In this document: piece after piece, positions 1 to 10,269 of the stretch
Position numbering within the stretch: position 1 is the first letter of the stretch
How the letters are laid out: the number at the start of each line of letters is the position of its first letter
NCBI GenBank assembly: GCA_017435865.1
Contig: JAFSEF010000101.1
Location: 124,001 to 188,000 of the forward strand
Source: Clostridia bacterium
GTDB taxonomy: Bacteria; Bacillota; Clostridia; Oscillospirales; Acutalibacteraceae
Direction of reading: 5' to 3'
Length of the DNA stretch: 64,000 nt
Position numbers and translations under genes: made by a program
Notes under the pieces: generated by a model
Database searches by the model: none
Seen by the model: only the letters and a program-made list of their open reading frames with translations
Told to the model about the DNA's origin: nothing

Positions 1-3000
1 CGTCAAAGTGGAAGTTTGCAAGCTTGGATTCTTCGGGAGTAACGGTGTCTTCGATCGTATAAGCAGCAATTGCAACATCGGAACCGCCGTTTGCATCGAA
101 TGTGATGGTGTATTCGATTGCTTCAAACTTTGCAGTGTAGGTCAGATCGTTTGCGGGCATCTTTGCAGCGATTTCATAATCCCAGCCGAGGAAGTTGTAA
201 CCGTCAACAGCAGGATCTGCAGGAGCAACGATGTCTGCATCGAAGAAGTACTGATCGACCGTGGTTTCACCCATAACATCATAGGTTACGGAGTAGATGG
301 AACGGTTGTAGGTATAGGTAACAACTGTGGAGCCGTCACCCTTGATGGTGAGCTTGGATGCCGCAGGAGCGATGAAGCCTTCTTTAGCTTCGGGAGCGGC
401 AACAACTGCACCGGTGGTGCCGTATCTTTCGACTTCGACAGCTTCTGCATAGGTGGAATCGACATTCTGAAGAATGATCTTTTCGATGTACTTTGTGTTG
501 GTATTCGGGATGTTGGTTGCCTTCAGAGCAAGGTTACCATAGTTACCTGCTGCATAGGTGCCGGGAGCATAAGCACCTGCGGTCCAGCTGCCGGAATCAG
601 CAGCAAGTCCCCAGGATACACTGTAACCGGGTTCTGTGATCTGCGGAAGCTCAACAGGTTGAGTCACATTGTAGGTGATGGGGGCGATGGAGCTGCCCAT
701 TGCACCGGAGAATGTGATAGTATAGTTGATGAGGCTCATATTGGCGGTGTAGGCAAGGTTTTCAGCAGGCATGGTTGCTGCGATTTCCTTATCCCAACCA
801 TTGAACTTATAACCGCCGATTGCAGGATCTGCAGGTTTGACAATAGCCTGAGCATACTTATAAGTATCGACATCATCAATACCATTAACGGTATAAGTTA
901 CAGTATAAGAATTACGGGTGTAGTAATACTTGACAACTGTGCTGCCGTCGCCTGCGATGATAAGATCGGAAGCTGCGGGAGCGGTGAAGCCTTCGTAAAC
1001 CTTGGGTGCTGCAACAGGAGTATCGGTTGTACCGTTCAGGTTATTGACAACGGGATCTGCAAATTCGTCATCTTCAATATTCTGGAAATATTCTTCAACA
1101 ACATAAGGAGTGTCAACCTGAGGAATCCAGACAGCATTGAGAATGACATCGCCGTGCATATTTGCATATTCGCCGGGCGTCATATTGCCTTCCTGCCATG
1201 CACCTTCGTCAGCGGAGACATACCAGAACATGTCATAACCGGGCTTTGCAAGTTCGGGAAGGGTTACGATTTCGGTGGGATTGTAAGAAATTGATGCGGG
1301 AGCTTCCCCACCGTCAACAACGAAGTCAATTTTGTAGATGATGTATTCACTCTTGACTCTGAGTTCGACATCTTCAAGACCGATGGTAAAGCCGATTACA
1401 GCTTCATCGGACATATAATCACCGTACCAGCCTTCGATTCTGTAGCCATCCTTCGGAAATGCTTTCAGAGTGACAGCCTGACCGTAGTAGTACTTGCCGA
1501 CACCTTCAACAGAAGCGATGTTTTCATCAGCATCCACATAAACGGTGTACTGATTTCTGGTGTAGTAGAGCTTGAGAGTAAGCTTTCCGTCGGCAACAAC
1601 TGTACCGGAAAGGATACTTGCATCCACATCAGCGGTGAAGCCATCATAAGTACCGTGTGCAGCAGAAACAGTGTCGCCTACATAAACCTGATCAATAACC
1701 TTTGTGTTGGGTGTGCCGTATTTGCCGTCGGTGCCCATGAAGTATTCTTCAACATTGTAGGAAGTAACAGCTGCATAAACAGCGGTCAGAGTAGCGTCGC
1801 CCTTGCGTCCGCTATAGGTGCCGGGTGCAAGCTCTGCATCGGTCCATGCACCGGTTGCGGTCCAGTAAAGGAACTTATAACCGTCTTTTGCAGGAGTGGG
1901 AACAACAACGTCTTCGCCTTCAATGTACTTAACAGGAGCAATTGCGGTGCCGCCAGCAGTCTGGAATGTGATTGTGTATTCCTTGACCCAGTTTGCTGTG
2001 AAGGAAAGATTGCCTGTGGAGCCGTTTGCAATGGTGATGGTTTCGACGGTACCGTCAATACCGGTGCCGGTCCAGCCTGTGAAACGGTAGCCGCTTCTGG
2101 AGGGCTTGCCGATCACGATTTCACCGGATGCAATGTTGTAGGTTGCGGGGAATCCGTGGCCTGCATTGACACCGTAATAAGTAATGGTGTAATCAATGAT
2201 GTTTGCAACGGGAGTGATGGTGATATCATCCACGATTGCGTTGCCCTTGATGGTAAGGGTTGCAGTTACAAATCCGTCATCGGAAGTGTAGGTGTATTCA
2301 GTGCCGTAAACAGCAGTCTTGTCGCCGATCTTGACAATGATGCCTTCTGCAAGCTTGTAACCTGCGGGGACAGAAACAGTTGCGGTGTAATCCACACCTG
2401 CAGTGACAACATCTTCACCGGCAGCACCGTTGAATGTTGCAACGGAATCAACAACGGTTACATCATACTTGTTTGCAGTCCAGGTTGCTTCGAACTTTGC
2501 ATTACCTGCAATACCGACAAGGGACATGCCGGCTTCATATTCAGTGTCTACGCGCCAATCGCAAGCATTGAGAGCGTCATCTTCGTCTGGCCAGGCTTCA
2601 GTGCAAACCCATTTGCCGAAGGTATAACCGGGACGGGTGGGCGTTGCAAGAACAGCAGTGCCGTTTGCGGGATAGGTTACGTTGCCTTCAATACTATAAA
2701 TGATGGAGGTGGGACTTACGGAGCCGCCTGCAGCGTTGAAGGAAAGGGTGTAAGGAATCTGAGAGTAAACAGCCTTGAGGGTAACATTACCGTACTTGCC
2801 GTTGACGGTAGAGCCGATGCTGTACTTTGCATTCTTTACCCAGTTGCCTTCTGCTTCAACAGCAACCCATTCCTGCGGAACATAACCGTGCTTTGCGGGA
2901 GTGGGAAGCTTGTCGGCGCTTTCAATGGTGTAGTTGATAGCAGCAACAGCCGCTCCGCCGTCTGCTTCAAAGGTAATTGTATAGGTCTTTGCAGTCCAGT

Positions 3001-4600
3001 TTGCATACAGGATCACATCGCCGTAAAGGCCTGCATCAAGCGTGGTAGCCGTTGCACTGAGGTCAACGGTGTTCCAGTTGTTTGCACCTGTGCCGTCCTG
3101 TTCATAGTTCCAGCCTGCGAAATCATAGCCGTCACGAACGGGATTCGGAAGAGTGACAACATCGTTAACAGTGTAAGAGGTGGTGTAATCGCCCTTGAGT
3201 GTGCCGCCTGCTGCGTTGTAAGAAATTGTATAGGTTACAACGTCTGCAGTTGCAGTGACATCCGCATTACCGGTAACGGTGAACTTGAGGGTTGCTTCGG
3301 AGCCGCTGTTGGTGCCGGTCCAACCGGAGAAGGAGTAGCCGTCCTTGACATTTGCGGTCAGGATGACTTCTGCACCGTAGAGATAGGTGCCTTCGCCGGT
3401 TACGGAATCAATACCATTGCCTGCGGTAGCGGTGACAGTGAAGGACTCACGGTCATAATAAATATGAATAGCAAGGCTTCCGTCGGGAGCGATGGTGGCA
3501 GTGGATGCTACGGCTCCGTTTGCCTGCATGGATGCGACGGAGAAACCGGTCTGCGTCTTGACGAAATCAGCAAGAGTAACAACGGTGTCGGTGGTTCCGG
3601 TGAAGTTCTCAATGAGATACTGGTCATAACCGCTGCCGTCTGCCTTCTGATTCATATGGTAAACCGTGTAAGGTGTGTTGGTATTAGCTGCCCACTGTGC
3701 AACGAGGGTAACATTACCCATCATACCCTTAAGAGGAGTGCCTTTGAGGTAGGATTTACCGTCAACCCAGGTACCGGTTGCGTTTTCAGCTAGCCAGGTA
3801 TTGAATGTGTAACCTGCCTTAGTGGGCGTTTCGTTCAGGTAGTCGTTGGATTCGGTGTCGTACTTCTTGTCTGCAATTTCGGAACCGCCATTAGTATCAA
3901 ATGTAATGGTATAAGCGGTCTTTTCCCAGATTGCATAGAGAGTCTTGTTTGCATCCAGAGTGATGGTAGCACCGGGCTGATATGCTGCAGCACCTGTTTT
4001 GGTTTCACCCCAACCCTGGAAATCGTACCCCTCGCGGGTAGGAACGGTTGTGGGGATGGTGAAGGTGTTGCTTGTAATTGTGCCGCTTGCATTCAGATAC
4101 TGCGTTGCGGTGAGGGCTGCCGGGGCACCCGTGCCGCTGTTGGCATCGAAGGACAGGGTGTGGTCATTGCGCTCATAAATAGCATAGTAATTATAAGATC
4201 CGCTGACATCTGCCGCATTCAGGGTGTATTCCTTATTGCGTTCGACTTCAACAACATTCGTTGCATCCTTGTCATCACGATAGCCGAGCATGGTGAAGGT
4301 TGCACCATTCTTCGTGATCGTTTCAACACCGGCTGCCGAGGTAACGGAACCTGTGGTCTGCGAGTTGTAATAATTCAAAGAGCTGATCTTATTCGTTGCA
4401 GAACCGGTTGCAGTCAGATAAGTAAACTGGAAGGATACGGTCTTATAGAAGATCGCATAAACGGTGGTGTTGTAACCGACTGTGAGAGAAGAACCGCCAG
4501 TAATAGCATTCTTATCAAGAGACCAACCGGAGTAGGTCCAACCGTCCTTGGTTGCCTGGTGGTTGATAATGTGCTGATAAGAACCGGAATCGTCGGTACC
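1..4600 (-). repeat. Tandem InlB B-type and MucBP-like protein repeats
   Basis: The encoded protein is repetitive at roughly 70-85 residues per unit. Examples are GYNFLGWDYEIAAKMPAND (about 140-200) and GYKFNGWDKEIAATMPAEN (about 770-830), which are near copies. The Tyr-Thr-x-Thr-Phe start and Gly-Trp end recur throughout. I did not count units exactly; spacing suggests on the order of twenty. Such repeats form beta-grasp stalks in surface proteins of Firmicutes. Confidence 0.75.
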
Positions 4601-4807
4601 GATCACGATTGCTGCGGAGGTGGGTGTGGTGGTACCGCCGTTAGTGGCGGCATCGTAATAGACGTTGGTTGCAAGGTTATTAAGCGCATTCGTAAGAGCT
4701 GTTTCTGCATTCTTAATAGCATCCTGATTATAATTGCAGGACAAAGCATCGGCATCATAATCATCAATAACAGCCTTAGCATTATTATAAGCTGTTTGCA
4801 GAGCAGC
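1..4807 (-). pseudogene. Downstream part of the giant InlB-repeat surface protein, after an in-frame stop; runs off the left edge
   Basis: The minus-strand frame of the N-terminal part continues after TAA 4808-4810. I translated most of it down to the left edge of the window and found no further stop. It resumes with AALQTAYNNAKAVIDDYD, the missing second and third helices of the FIVAR-like domain. After that come long runs of InlB B-type (Listeria-Bacteroides, Flg_new) repeats with TITFDxNGG and GYxFxGW cores, for example at 3790-4060, interleaved with units ending in STVVTYTYNRS. No own start with a good ribosome site was seen near 4807. The C-terminus, and any cell-wall anchor or dockerin, lies outside the window. 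Marked pseudogene only because of the single stop. Confidence 0.7.
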
Positions 4808-5674
4808 TTAAGAAGATGAAGTATAACGCGAAGAATTGTTGATATACTTCTGAGCGCTTGCATATACAGCACGAAGATTTGCAGTTTCAACTTCAGTATT
4901 AATGCTTGTATGAACAAAGAATGCCGTATCCTTTGAACTGGAACCGCAGCCTCTGTTCATATCTGCAACATCGCCTACAGTAACTCCATAATCACCATAA
5001 CCTGAGTTGATATAAGTTACCGGTGTTTGACAAATATTGCCGGCATCATTTGTATGGCTATCGCCTTCCCAGTCAAAATTTGTAATGGGCGGCCCTGCAT
5101 TGGGATCAGTCGAATAATACAAATAAATATATGCACCGCCTGCGCCTTTATTCATATCAAGGACACCAGTCGTAATGGAACTGGAATCCCAATCATAATA
5201 TGCCTTTACAGGCTTGAACAAACATGATTTACCATTAAAGTTTGCATAATAAGTATCGGGTGGATTTTCAGTGACCATTACACCCAATGCTCTGACTGCA
5301 TTGGCAGGATTCGTGGTATTCTTATATCCCATGAAAATATAATCACCACCAGCACCATCATTTAAATCCTGGTCTACAAGGTTATAACCATTGTTTGTAA
5401 TTTTCTTTTCTGCACTACCTGAAGCTGTAGCACCGATCCAGTTTTTGTCTGGTAAAGAAAATACAATATCGGTGGACATGAAGGTGGTACCATTTGTGTA
5501 ATAATACTCATGCTCATAATTGGCTGTTGCACCGGCAGCGGAGGATTCCACAGTCAGCGCGTCCTTGAGTTCAGCTGCCAGCGGCACGAAAGCCGATGAA
5601 AACAGCGGCAAAACAAGGCACAGGCAAAGAAGACAGGAAAGCAGCTTCTTTGTCAGAACTTTTGCGTTTGTCAT
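4808..5674 (-). CDS. N-terminal part of interrupted giant secreted repeat protein
   Basis: 288 codons from an ATG preceded by AGGAG. Residues 1-34 form a Sec signal peptide (KK, then a Leu/Cys-rich core). Next come three related units with the pattern D-x-N-x-G-x-G-G-x-Y-I (DLNDGAGGDYIF, DMNKGAGGAYIY, DMNRGCGSSS), which resemble MABP-type beta-prism repeats; that assignment is from memory of the pattern. The last 30 residues begin a helical FIVAR-like domain (ANLRAVYASAQKYINN), which is cut by TAA at 4808-4810 after YTSSS. The same frame continues open beyond the stop with the rest of that domain. It is therefore either a broken gene, a readthrough site or a sequence error. Strong promoter upstream at 5734-5761. 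Confidence 0.8.
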   Translation of the reverse strand: MTNAKVLTKKLLSCLLCLCLVLPLFSSAFVPLAAELKDALTVESSAAGATANYEHEYYYTNGTTFMSTDIVFSLPDKNWIGATASGSAEKKITNNGYNLVDQDLNDGAGGDYIFMGYKNTTNPANAVRALGVMVTENPPDTYYANFNGKSCLFKPVKAYYDWDSSSITTGVLDMNKGAGGAYIYLYYSTDPNAGPPITNFDWEGDSHTNDAGNICQTPVTYINSGYGDYGVTVGDVADMNRGCGSSSKDTAFFVHTSINTEVETANLRAVYASAQKYINNSSRYTSSS

Positions 5675-5733
5675 TGAACAACACTCCTTTTCTTTTCCAA
5701 GGCATAAAAATCCTTAGAAATATAGATACTTAC

Positions 5734-5761
5734 ATTATACTGATTTTCACAAAAAAGTCAA
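5734..5761 (-). promoter_or_regulatory. Sigma-A promoter of the giant surface protein
   Basis: On the minus strand, TTGACT (5756-5761) and TATAAT (5734-5739) are separated by 16 bp, about 60 nt upstream of the ATG at 5674. The remainder of 5675-6002 is AT-rich and otherwise holds only the hairpin at 5959-5988; I see no gene in it. Confidence 0.75.
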
Positions 5762-5958
5762 TAAATCACAGTTTGTTAAATAAAAAAAAGTGTACAAAAA
5801 TTGAAATGCATTTTATTTACATTTGCACAAATTTTGAATTATTGTATAAATTATTCTGAACCTACTCAAAAAGTTAACATAAAATTTATTTTAATTCATA
5901 CATAAGCCAATTTTATTCACATTTCAATCTGTCTATCCAGTTCAAAACAATATAACAG

Positions 5959-5988
5959 TGCCATGTGCAATAATGATTACACATGGCA
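5959..5988 (-). terminator. Hairpin after the 6003-7226 gene
   Basis: Nine-bp inverted repeat TGCCATGTG / CACATGGCA with a 12-nt loop, 15 nt past the stop of the MocA-family gene. The downstream T-run is poor, so it may be a weak terminator or a 3' stabilising hairpin. Confidence 0.45.
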
Positions 5989-6002
5989 TTCACAAATCGG
6001 GA

Positions 6003-7226
6003 TTATTTATAATTGTTCATTTGAGATTCGGTCGGTTCATAATCAACATATGAGCAACACGGCAGCGTAGGTAAGGTGCCGTCGGAATAATAAAACGGCG
6101 AAAGAGTATCGTTTTCATATTGCAGACAATCCTCTTCCCTGCCGAAATCGGGAATCTCATATGGCTGTGAACCATTCAGGATGCTGCGGTGGGCAAGAAT
6201 GGCAACAGCAGACAGCGCGGTCGCAAAACGGTAATCGAACACAGGGGGCTTGCCATCTCGGATGCATTCAAAGAAATGGCGAATGACAAAGTAATCTCCC
6301 CCGCCATGACCTGCGGCTCTTGCTGATTTACGATCCGCAGTATTCCATTTCGGCTTATAGAGATTGACTTCTTTTTTGCCTTGCGGAATATGCCAGGCAT
6401 TATAACGAAGCATAACCTTTTCACCCATACCGCGAAGATTTTCGATCTGCCCTTTTTCACCGCAGATGCGGTAAGAATTCCCGTGAGCACCGAAGGCAGA
6501 ACAGCCGGTCACCTTAAAAACGGAGCCGTCTGTGTTCTGCGTTGTTATAATGGCTGCAACGTCGGAAACGTGACTCGCGGTCGGACAATCATCCGGCAAA
6601 GGATGATTCACAGCCATAGCAGTAACGCGTGAAGGAAACGCACCCGTTGCATACATGATGGGAGCCAGTGAATGGGTAATATAATAGGAACGGGGCAAAT
6701 AGTTTCGCCAGTGCTTTTCGTAAGGACGGATGGAAAGAACGGCAGGGGTATCATACCAGTCCATAGGATGATTATATTCACCTTCTGCATACAGAATTCT
6801 GCCTAAAGTGCCTTCTTCGCAGACACGTTTCATTTCCTGATTGAAGATCATGAACGGATAGTTTTCCGCAAGCATATATACGGCATTGCTGTTTCGGGCA
6901 GCTCTTGCCAGAGCGGCACATTCGGCAAGGGTGGAGCCTGCCGTGCATTCACTCAAAACATGAAGTCCCTTTTCAAGACAACGGATCGCATAAGGGGCGT
7001 GCTCATGAAAGAAATTAGCAAGCAACACCGCATCCATGGGATGTTCAAAAAAGGCATCAAAATCAGAATATATACAAACATCGTCCGCGAGCGAGTTCCT
7101 GATCTGCTGCACCTGCTTCTCATCATTATCACAAACAGCAACGATTTTACCACCGCAAGCTTTGATGGAATCAAAAAAAGAAGAACCTCTGCGCAAACCG
7201 AAAATGCCGATGCGGATTTCTTTCAT
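6003..7226 (-). CDS. GFO/IDH/MocA-family oxidoreductase-like protein without the EKP lysine
   Basis: 407 residues. The start is ATG at 7226 behind GAAGGTG; a longer frame reaches 7265 but lacks a ribosome site and enters the terminator. The N-terminus has a Rossmann fold (IGIFGLRRGSSFF). The usual EKP motif is replaced by SECTAGSTLAE, a form like the SEVPA-type branch of the family that includes GH109-like and other atypical members; the catalytic Lys is absent. The C-terminal half carries GHGGGDYFVIRHF, common in sugar-acting members. Probably cytosolic, NAD(P)-binding and acting on a sugar or inositol derivative; substrate unknown. Monocistronic after the tRNA terminator. Confidence 0.8.
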   Translation of the reverse strand: MKEIRIGIFGLRRGSSFFDSIKACGGKIVAVCDNDEKQVQQIRNSLADDVCIYSDFDAFFEHPMDAVLLANFFHEHAPYAIRCLEKGLHVLSECTAGSTLAECAALARAARNSNAVYMLAENYPFMIFNQEMKRVCEEGTLGRILYAEGEYNHPMDWYDTPAVLSIRPYEKHWRNYLPRSYYITHSLAPIMYATGAFPSRVTAMAVNHPLPDDCPTASHVSDVAAIITTQNTDGSVFKVTGCSAFGAHGNSYRICGEKGQIENLRGMGEKVMLRYNAWHIPQGKKEVNLYKPKWNTADRKSARAAGHGGGDYFVIRHFFECIRDGKPPVFDYRFATALSAVAILAHRSILNGSQPYEIPDFGREEDCLQYENDTLSPFYYSDGTLPTLPCCSYVDYEPTESQMNNYK

Positions 7227-7257
7227 AAGAACACCTTCTATAATGTATTGAATATAA

Positions 7258-7290
7258 AAAAACAACTTTTGCTAAACAAAAGTTGTTTTT
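7258..7290. terminator. Intrinsic terminator after tRNA-Gln
   Basis: Perfect 13-bp inverted repeat AAAAACAACTTTT / AAAAGTTGTTTTT with a 7-nt loop, A-rich on one side and T-rich on the other. It lies directly 3' of the tRNA on the minus strand, between it and the MocA-family gene. Confidence 0.85.
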
Positions 7291-7365
7291 TGGCTGGGGT
7301 GGTTGGACTCGAACCAACGAATGGCGGAGTCAAAGTCCGATGTGTTACCGCTTCACCACACCCCA
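7291..7365 (-). tRNA. tRNA-Gln (anticodon UUG)
   Basis: 75 nt including an encoded CCA. The acceptor stem TGGGGTG pairs with CACCCCA, the anticodon loop is CTTTGAC (anticodon TTG), and the T-arm contains GGTTCGAGTCC. All features are read on the minus strand. Followed at once by a strong terminator and preceded by a consensus promoter, so it is a single-gene transcription unit. Confidence 0.95.
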
Positions 7366-7383
7366 TTGCAATTTGCAATGGAG

Positions 7384-7412
7384 ATTATAGCAAAAAGAAA
7401 CGGTTCTGTCAA
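7384..7412 (-). promoter_or_regulatory. Consensus promoter of tRNA-Gln
   Basis: Minus-strand TTGACA (7407-7412), 17-bp spacer, TATAAT (7384-7389), about 18 nt upstream of the tRNA 5' end. A perfect consensus match fits a stable RNA gene. An inverted repeat CCATTGCAA / TTTGCAATGG lies across the transcription start. Confidence 0.85.
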
Positions 7413-7424
7413 CTGCAAATTCAA

Positions 7425-8654
7425 TTATTTCTTCTTCAATTGCGCAAGCTTTTTTTGTACGGCATAATAGGAGGGCTTCGGATTGCCGTTCATATCGACC
7501 AATCCCCAACGTGTTTCGGTCGGACAATCTGACTGACCGCAATAATAGCACATAGGCGGGTCAGCATAACAATAAATGAACGCACCGCAGATGTGTTTTG
7601 TTTTATAGAACTTTTCAAGAATATCGGTAAAGAATTTTGCCTGTCCTTCCGGGGTGTGCTCATAACCCGGAATTTTGGTTATGCGCGGCAATTCCGTGTA
7701 AAGGTGATTGACATAATCGCTTTTAAAGATAAAACCGAAATACTTTTCAGGATCATTGCCGCAGACATATTTGACATGATCGCGCATCACAGACGGTGTT
7801 TTTTCAACAAATGCCGCAATATTCCGCTTTGCTTCTTTTTCGGAGCTGACACCGTATCTGTGCAGAATCTCCTGCTTTTGTTTTTTCGTTTTCGGCTTAC
7901 CGCCGCTGAGGTAACCAAACTCCTGAATCAACACCGGCTTGCCTGTAAGAGCATACAGATAACGCGTCAGCATCGTAAACAGAAACATAAAACCGGGGGC
8001 GGAAAAGAAGCAGCCGAGATAGATGTCTATGCCGACATAGTCGCAGTATTTATGCCACGGACGAAGCTTTGCATGCAGATCTGCCTGAGGACCTGCAGAG
8101 TTATATCCGATGATTGTATCACCTCTGAGCGGAAACATTTCCTCAAGATGCATGGCAATAAATGCAACCGCTTCATCCATTGTCAGCGGAATGGTAAAAC
8201 GAGGAATACCCATTTCGTTTGTGATCTGCCAACCTGCAACAAGATCCTTGAGATCTTCAATTAAAAATCTGGCCGTAGCACGGGCATTTACTTCCCCGTC
8301 AGGGGTTCGCGGATCAGCACCGTTGGCAATGTACTCCGTAGCATAGGGAGTTACCGCCATGACTCTGATGCCATGATCGACATAAGAACGACAACGGTTT
8401 TTAAAACCGATATAACTGTCTGATTCATTCCCCTGCTTGTCAAAGGGATAAGGAATATCAATACGGATCCAATCAAGATTTGCCTGTTTTATCTGATCAA
8501 AATTCTCATTAGGATGACAGACACCGCAGACAAAACCTTTTTCCCGAAGTGCTGAGGTCGCTTCATTTTCTTTGGGAATAAAGAAAGATTTAACAAGATT
8601 GGTCGGCAAATATTTCAGACTGTAAACGATCTGATCCTTAATAAACTGTTCCAT
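7425..8654 (-). CDS. Clan GH-A-like glycoside hydrolase (TIM barrel), cytosolic
   Basis: 409 residues from ATG 8654; a TTG twelve nt upstream is the other option, but GAGG abuts it. There is no signal peptide. It has the two-glutamate layout of clan GH-A barrels: WQITNEMG (Glu147, acid/base) after strand 4 and LIQEFGYLSGG (Glu245, nucleophile) after strand 7, with VGIDIYLG between. The family (GH5/39/53-like) cannot be fixed by eye. The start lies 4 nt past the stop of the sugar symporter gene, so imported glycosides are its likely substrates. Last gene of the operon from 12556. Confidence 0.7.
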   Translation of the reverse strand: MEQFIKDQIVYSLKYLPTNLVKSFFIPKENEATSALREKGFVCGVCHPNENFDQIKQANLDWIRIDIPYPFDKQGNESDSYIGFKNRCRSYVDHGIRVMAVTPYATEYIANGADPRTPDGEVNARATARFLIEDLKDLVAGWQITNEMGIPRFTIPLTMDEAVAFIAMHLEEMFPLRGDTIIGYNSAGPQADLHAKLRPWHKYCDYVGIDIYLGCFFSAPGFMFLFTMLTRYLYALTGKPVLIQEFGYLSGGKPKTKKQKQEILHRYGVSSEKEAKRNIAAFVEKTPSVMRDHVKYVCGNDPEKYFGFIFKSDYVNHLYTELPRITKIPGYEHTPEGQAKFFTDILEKFYKTKHICGAFIYCYADPPMCYYCGQSDCPTETRWGLVDMNGNPKPSYYAVQKKLAQLKKK

Positions 8655-8658
8655 TATA

Positions 8659-10269
8659 TCACTCAACCTCTACAGATTCCTCAAGACTCTGCATCATTTC
8701 TACAATTTCTTCATTCACAGTTTGTTCCTTGGCAAGCAATGCACGGCGTTCATTCAAGGCAACATACATTTGCTCTCTCTTTTCGCCGACGAGATCATAG
8801 AAGAAATAAGGTATTACTTTTATAATTTTCGGGAAGAGGTTAATACCAACAAACAGGAACCAAACACGTTGATATATCGTCTTGCTGCCCTGAGACCAAG
8901 GAAGCATGGGTATGGTAGCATCGTATCCGGACCATTTAAAGAGAAATACAGTAAACCAGGCATTGATGGGTGAAGTGACTTTCTGAATCAGATCGGTCAG
9001 GATATTTATTGTACCGTCAGGTCGCTCACCTGTCATATACTCTGTATAGTCGCTGATTTCTCTGCTGACTTCTGATTCAAACACATTTGCAGGTCCGTTA
9101 TTAATAGCTTCAAGACCATGGAACAGAGCATAAATACCTATCATGATCCACTTTTTTTCGACCATAGGCAACCCGCACAATAACATTCCTGCAGCAGAAA
9201 CCATATCCCATAACCGCAGAGCAATCAATGCATTACGGTTATTGTTCTTAAAGATCTTCTTGAACTTCGGAATCAGTGCTGCACTCGGCATATCAATTGC
9301 ATTATAAGGCATATAAGCAATGAAAGAATTAATGGAACCGCCGAAAATTTCCTGCTGTGTTACAACGTCCCATGAATAACCGCCGCTACTCCACCATGAT
9401 GTAGCAAAATTGGCGACAAAATTACGAAGTGCGTACTTGTTCTTTAGCACATAGAACATTGTTTTGGTAATGGGAGCAGGTTTCGGCTGCAATGCAATTC
9501 TCTCGTTGCAACCGATTGCCATGGCAATATTTCCAACGGCTCCGAGTCCGCACGCAATGCCTGCAAGAATGGTAAAGAGTGATGACATCGGGAAGTTGAT
9601 GTAACCTTTATTATTGAGTTCCATAATCGGCGGAAAAATGGTATACACTGCCTGCGAACCGATTTCACCGATGTAGGTATTCAAAAGACCAACATTGATT
9701 CTGTCTTGCGGGTTAGCAGTCTGTAACGATAAAAGGTTACCACGAGGAATATTATAAATTGTTGAAAATGTCTCCTGAATGAAGAGCATGGTAAAGACGA
9801 AAACAATTTTTGCAGGATCATCACCGGCTCGTTCACCGAGAAAAATTGCACCGGAATACAACAAAAACGTACTCAAAAAATACGGGATTGCACCAAAAAT
9901 AATATATGGTCTTGCTTTGCCCCAACGAGTTCTTGTCTTATCGTAGATGGCACCCATCAATGGGTTGTTGAGCATGTCGTAAATGCTGATCAAAGACAAA
10001 ATGACAGTAACATACACCATATCAATCTTCAATACGTTGACAAAATACAGCGTACGATATACATTAACGCCACCAAGTACCTTTGTTGCAAATTCACCGA
10101 TAGCAGGCAGGAACATCTCCTTTGGTGTCAGAACATTGGTGTGGAACATCTTGATGGCAAGACGACTGTATTTACTTCTCTGTTCATCCTGCAATCTGGC
10201 AGCAGAATTATCTTCAGCAGTAAATACACCTTCTACAAAATTCTTTACGCTTTTATTATTCTCACTCAT
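8659..10269 (-). CDS. GPH-family (MelB-like) sugar:cation symporter, MFS
   Basis: 536 residues with about 12 hydrophobic segments. The loop D-K-T-R-T-R-W-G-K-A-R-P-Y after the second/third helix is the signature of glycoside-pentoside-hexuronide symporters. A 45-residue hydrophilic N-terminal extension and a charged C-terminal tail (to SLEESVEVE) flank the core. The ATG overlaps the stop of the Ig-like gene (10266-10269), indicating coupling. Predicted to import a glycoside or oligosaccharide for the adjacent hydrolase; the sugar is unknown. Confidence 0.85.
   Translation of the reverse strand: MSENNKSVKNFVEGVFTAEDNSAARLQDEQRSKYSRLAIKMFHTNVLTPKEMFLPAIGEFATKVLGGVNVYRTLYFVNVLKIDMVYVTVILSLISIYDMLNNPLMGAIYDKTRTRWGKARPYIIFGAIPYFLSTFLLYSGAIFLGERAGDDPAKIVFVFTMLFIQETFSTIYNIPRGNLLSLQTANPQDRINVGLLNTYIGEIGSQAVYTIFPPIMELNNKGYINFPMSSLFTILAGIACGLGAVGNIAMAIGCNERIALQPKPAPITKTMFYVLKNKYALRNFVANFATSWWSSGGYSWDVVTQQEIFGGSINSFIAYMPYNAIDMPSAALIPKFKKIFKNNNRNALIALRLWDMVSAAGMLLCGLPMVEKKWIMIGIYALFHGLEAINNGPANVFESEVSREISDYTEYMTGERPDGTINILTDLIQKVTSPINAWFTVFLFKWSGYDATIPMLPWSQGSKTIYQRVWFLFVGINLFPKIIKVIPYFFYDLVGEKREQMYVALNERRALLAKEQTVNEEIVEMMQSLEESVEVE

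Noticed and set aside
8..1294. Plus-strand open frame of 428 codons (likewise 1655-3793 and 4160-4819)
   Set aside because: They are codon-aligned antisense shadows of the minus-strand repeat protein, rich in Cys/Gly/Ile with no ribosome site or domain.
1..4600. CRISPR or DNA-level tandem array
   Set aside because: The periodicity is at protein level with diverged DNA and no constant repeat-spacer lengths. No CRISPR array was seen anywhere in the window.
4808..4810. TAA as a recoded (selenocysteine, pyrrolysine or alternative code) codon
   Set aside because: Sec and Pyl use UGA and UAG. TAA ends many other genes here, so the code is standard.
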